Source of the DNA: PALSA-1336 sp038203095
GTDB lineage: Bacteria; Patescibacteriota; Doudnabacteria; UBA920
Direction of reading: 5' to 3'
Length of the DNA stretch: 20,687 nucleotides
NCBI GenBank assembly: GCA_038203095.1
Contig: JBBREH010000025.1
Coordinates: 1-20,687, forward strand
A program made the translations under genes and the position numbers. This document shows positions 18,380-20,687 of this stretch, piece after piece; position 1 is the first letter of the stretch; each line of letters starts with the position of its first letter. Under the pieces are notes generated by a model that worked only from the letters and a program-made list of their open reading frames with translations, did no database searches and was not told where the DNA came from.

Positions 18380-20275
18380 TTAAACCGCTTGAGTTTTTTC
18401 TTCAGCTATAACTTGGGCCTCCAATACCTCGAATTCCGGGGCTTTTTTCTTTTCGGCCGGAATAACATCTTTAACGATTTCGGCAAAAGCTTCCTGCTCC
18501 AAAGTTTCATCTTTTACCAAACGTTCAGCAATGGTATTTAAGTAAGTCCGGTGTTTGGTTAAAACTTCGGTTGCTCGCTCCAGCCCCTGCTGCATAATTT
18601 TACGGACTTCATCGTCAATAGTTTTTGCCACGGCCTCACTATAATTCCGCTGCTCGCTAATTTCCCGGCCCAAAAAGACCATTTCATGTTGGTCACCCAA
18701 AACAATTGGTCCAATTGCTTCGCTCATTCCGTAGTTCATTACTAATTTTCTGGCCATTGCCGTAGCAACTTTTAAATCGTTGGAGGCGCCAGTAGTTAAC
18801 TCACCGAACACCAATTTTTCTGCGGCGTAACCTGCGAGTAGCGCAGCAATTTCATCCAGAAAGCTTTGTTTGGTATGTAGGTGCTTGTCTTCAAACGGTA
18901 GTTTCATTGTATAACCTGCGGCGCGGCCACGAGAAATAATGGAAACTTTGTGTACCGGATCGGAAAATACAAGCACACTGCCCACTAGAGCATGACCACC
19001 TTCATGATATGCGGTAACTTCTTTCTCGGCAACGGATAAAATATGACTCTTTCTTTCAGGACCCAGCATGACTTTCTCAATAGATTCCTTCATTTCCGTG
19101 TTGCCAATTTCCTTTTTATTTAAGCGCGCTGTCATAATGGCGGCCTCGTTAATTAGGTTGGCTAAATCGGCACCGGAAAAGCCAGGAGTCCTCTCGGCAA
19201 TTTTTCTTAAATTAATGTCTTTGGCTAGTGGCTTATTTTTGCTGTGAACTTCTAAAATTGCCAGTCGGTCATTAATGTCCGGCAAATCCAAAATTACCTG
19301 TCGGTCAAAACGTCCCGGTCTTAAAAGAGCGGGGTCAAGCACGTCAGGGCGGTTGGTCGCGGCCATAACAATTACATTTGTGTCTGTTTCAAAACCATCC
19401 ATTTCTACCAAGATTTGGTTTAAGGTTTGCTCTCGTTCATCGTGTCCGCCCCCCAAACCGGCGCCGCGCTGTCTGCCTACGGCATCTATTTCATCCACAA
19501 AAATTATGCAAGGCGCGTTCTTTTTGGCCTTCTTAAATAAATCGCGTACGCGGGATGCGCCCACGCCCACAAACATTTCCACGAATTCAGATCCTGAAAT
19601 GTGGAAAAACGGCACGTTAGCTTCTCCGGCCACGGCGCGCGCAAGCAACGTTTTACCAACTCCGGGAGAGCCAAGCAGTAAAACTCCCTTGGGAATTTTG
19701 GCACCTAATTGTAAAAACTTTTGTGGGAAACGTAAAAATTCCACAATCTCCTTAAGCTCTTCCTTGGCTTCCTTGGCTCCGGCCACGTCCGAAAACTTTA
19801 CCCGATTTTTACGTTCGTCGTTTAGTTTTACCGAGCTTTGACCAAAGCTTAAAGCGCGGTTATTACTACCATTCACCTGACGCATTAGAATGTAAACAAA
19901 AACGGAAATAAGCAAAAATGGCAGTAAAATCGGCAAAACTTCCCCGGCTAAACCGGACCACTGACTGGGGGCTTTAACCTCAATGTTGGCAGCGCGAATT
20001 TTTTCTTTGCTAATACCGCTCTTGTCCAAAATTTCATAAATACTGGCGCTGTTACCTAAAGGCGCAGTTTGTTTTACGTCACTGCCTTTAACTTTCACCA
20101 AAACATTATCACCGTCAATAATAACCTGCTCGGCCTTGCCCTGGTCTATTAAATTTACCACTTCGGGCAATTTAATGTCTGTAGTTTTTACTTCGGGATT
20201 AAAAGTAGAATAGACCCAGCTAATAAACAAAAAACCCGCCAAGACTATAAGAATATTCCTAAAAATTTTTGCCAT
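18380..20275 (-). CDS. ftsH: ATP-dependent zinc metalloprotease FtsH
   Basis: Membrane-bound AAA+ protease that degrades misfolded membrane proteins and short-lived regulators. 631 residues, normal length. Helix 1 at about 6-24, a small extracytoplasmic domain, helix 2 at about 112-132. AAA module: Walker A GSPGVGKT (202-209), Walker B CIIFVDEIDAVG (256-267), second region of homology AATNRPDVLDPALLRPGRFDRQ. The protease part has HEGGH (424-428) as zinc ligands and D500 in TTGASNDLKVAT as third ligand. A Lys/Glu-rich tail follows the helical C-terminal domain. No ribosome binding site; the ATG is preceded by an A-rich stretch. It heads the run ftsH, membrane protein, tRNA-Val. Confidence 0.97.
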   Translation of the reverse strand: MAKIFRNILIVLAGFLFISWVYSTFNPEVKTTDIKLPEVVNLIDQGKAEQVIIDGDNVLVKVKGSDVKQTAPLGNSASIYEILDKSGISKEKIRAANIEVKAPSQWSGLAGEVLPILLPFLLISVFVYILMRQVNGSNNRALSFGQSSVKLNDERKNRVKFSDVAGAKEAKEELKEIVEFLRFPQKFLQLGAKIPKGVLLLGSPGVGKTLLARAVAGEANVPFFHISGSEFVEMFVGVGASRVRDLFKKAKKNAPCIIFVDEIDAVGRQRGAGLGGGHDEREQTLNQILVEMDGFETDTNVIVMAATNRPDVLDPALLRPGRFDRQVILDLPDINDRLAILEVHSKNKPLAKDINLRKIAERTPGFSGADLANLINEAAIMTARLNKKEIGNTEMKESIEKVMLGPERKSHILSVAEKEVTAYHEGGHALVGSVLVFSDPVHKVSIISRGRAAGYTMKLPFEDKHLHTKQSFLDEIAALLAGYAAEKLVFGELTTGASNDLKVATAMARKLVMNYGMSEAIGPIVLGDQHEMVFLGREISEQRNYSEAVAKTIDDEVRKIMQQGLERATEVLTKHRTYLNTIAERLVKDETLEQEAFAEIVKDVIPAEKKKAPEFEVLEAQVIAEEKTQAV

Positions 20276-20387
20276 ATTTTTTTAATAAAAAATAGTTAAT
20301 GATGTGGCTTGTAATATTAAAATTTTTTAATGATAACGGAACTGTTGCCGAATGGGCTTTTCAAACGAAACTCTTTAGAGCTTATAT

Positions 20388-20414
20388 ATTATACAAAAAA
20401 TCCCGTTGGGGCAA
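20388..20414 (-). promoter_or_regulatory. Candidate ftsH promoter
   Basis: TATAAT on the minus strand (20393-20388) with TTGCCC (20414-20409) 15 bases upstream, shorter than ideal. It predicts a start about 105 bases before the ftsH ATG. Confidence 0.4.
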
Positions 20415-20436
20415 GAGAAAGCTCTTAAATCGATGT

Positions 20437-20497
20437 GTAGTTAGCCGATCCATCGGCTGTTCTGTAATAAGCTTACACCCATAAATGGATTAACTAC
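20437..20497. repeat. 61-bp GTAG...CTAC palindromic element
   Basis: GTAGTTAGCCGATCCATCGG opens the element, and ACCCATAAATGGAT then TAACTAC closes it. It is the inverse orientation of the 13124 copy, with the GCCGAT hairpin first. The second hairpin is degraded and the spacer is one base longer. It lies between tRNA-Leu and ftsH. Confidence 0.8.
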
Positions 20498-20546
20498 GCT
20501 TCATTATGGAAGGCTAATAACTTACATTTTTGCCATATGATTTTTT

Positions 20547-20632
20547 TGGTGCCGGGGAGAGGAATCGAACCTCCACGGGATTGCTCCCACCAGCTCCTAA
20601 GGCTGGCGCGTCTGCCGTTTCGCCACCCCGGC
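20547..20632 (-). tRNA. tRNA-Leu (anticodon TAG)
   Basis: 86 bases with encoded CCA and a long variable arm (TGGGAGCAATCCCGT) typical of class II tRNA. Acceptor GCCGGGG/CCCCGGC, anticodon stem CCAGC/GCTGG with loop CTTAGGA (anticodon TAG at 20599-20597), T arm GGAGG-TTCGATT-CCTCT, discriminator A. Reads CUN leucine codons. Six T follow on the plus strand side; upstream (20633-20687) there is a TATTAT word but the window ends before a -35 can be judged. Confidence 0.97.
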
Positions 20633-20687
20633 TTAAACGGATTTACAAACATCTTCCTTATAATACTAGACCTAAGGCCATCTGCCA

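Noticed and set aside
19275..19841. Plus-strand 188-codon frame opposite ftsH
   Set aside because: Shadow of conserved FtsH ATPase codons on the other strand.
1..20687. CRISPR array, prophage or insertion sequence with transposase
   Set aside because: No regularly spaced direct repeats and no transposase, integrase or phage structural gene is visible; the repeats seen are palindromic and dispersed.

Overview
The window reads as a chromosomal segment of a candidate-phyla-radiation bacterium (Patescibacteria, probably a Parcubacteria-type lineage). This is an inference from sequence: AT-rich DNA, short genes, few Shine-Dalgarno sites (clear ones only at clpP, nusA, rny and sodA), lineage-type membrane proteins, a shortened SMC, and intergenic spaces packed with palindromic repeats. 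All protein genes are on the minus strand except sodA, so minus-strand transcription runs from high to low coordinates.

Layout, from high to low coordinates: tRNA-Leu(TAG); ftsH directly followed by a membrane protein whose stop codon lies inside tRNA-Val(GAC); an unexplained paired element; rnc, smc, dedA; a roughly 1-kb gene-free zone with two GTAG-ended palindromic elements, a 160-bp MITE-like palindrome and a probable plus-strand structured RNA with its own terminator; the ribosomal and tRNA-modification run rpsP, khpA, trmD, rluD, rplS (rimM is missing from its usual place); plus-strand sodA with a long structured leader; rny and ymdB (the same pair as in Bacillus subtilis); a frameshifted small gene coupled to a membrane protein; a methyltransferase; a conserved-looking membrane protein; yraN; nusA; a DUF3592-like membrane protein; clpP; and the edge of a small gene.

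Functionally the window is housekeeping: proteolysis (ClpP, FtsH), RNA decay and processing (RNase Y, YmdB, RNase III), transcription (NusA), ribosome and tRNA maturation (S16, L19, KhpA, TrmD, RluD), chromosome structure (SMC), envelope (DedA) and oxygen defence (superoxide dismutase).

The most unusual content is the repeat system. At least three 60-61 bp elements consist of two hairpins back to back between outward GTAG...CTAC ends, like REP/BIME units. A 60-bp relative sits exactly in frame inside ymdB (20 codons), a 28-bp perfect GTAG palindrome sits inside trmD, and another element supplies the C-terminus of a membrane protein. This recalls the Rickettsia palindromic elements that insert into coding genes. 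Other points: a G8 frameshift in a small gene, structured leaders before sodA, rny, rnc and rpsP, an SMC without a recognisable hinge, and an RNase III with Asn at a catalytic Asp position.
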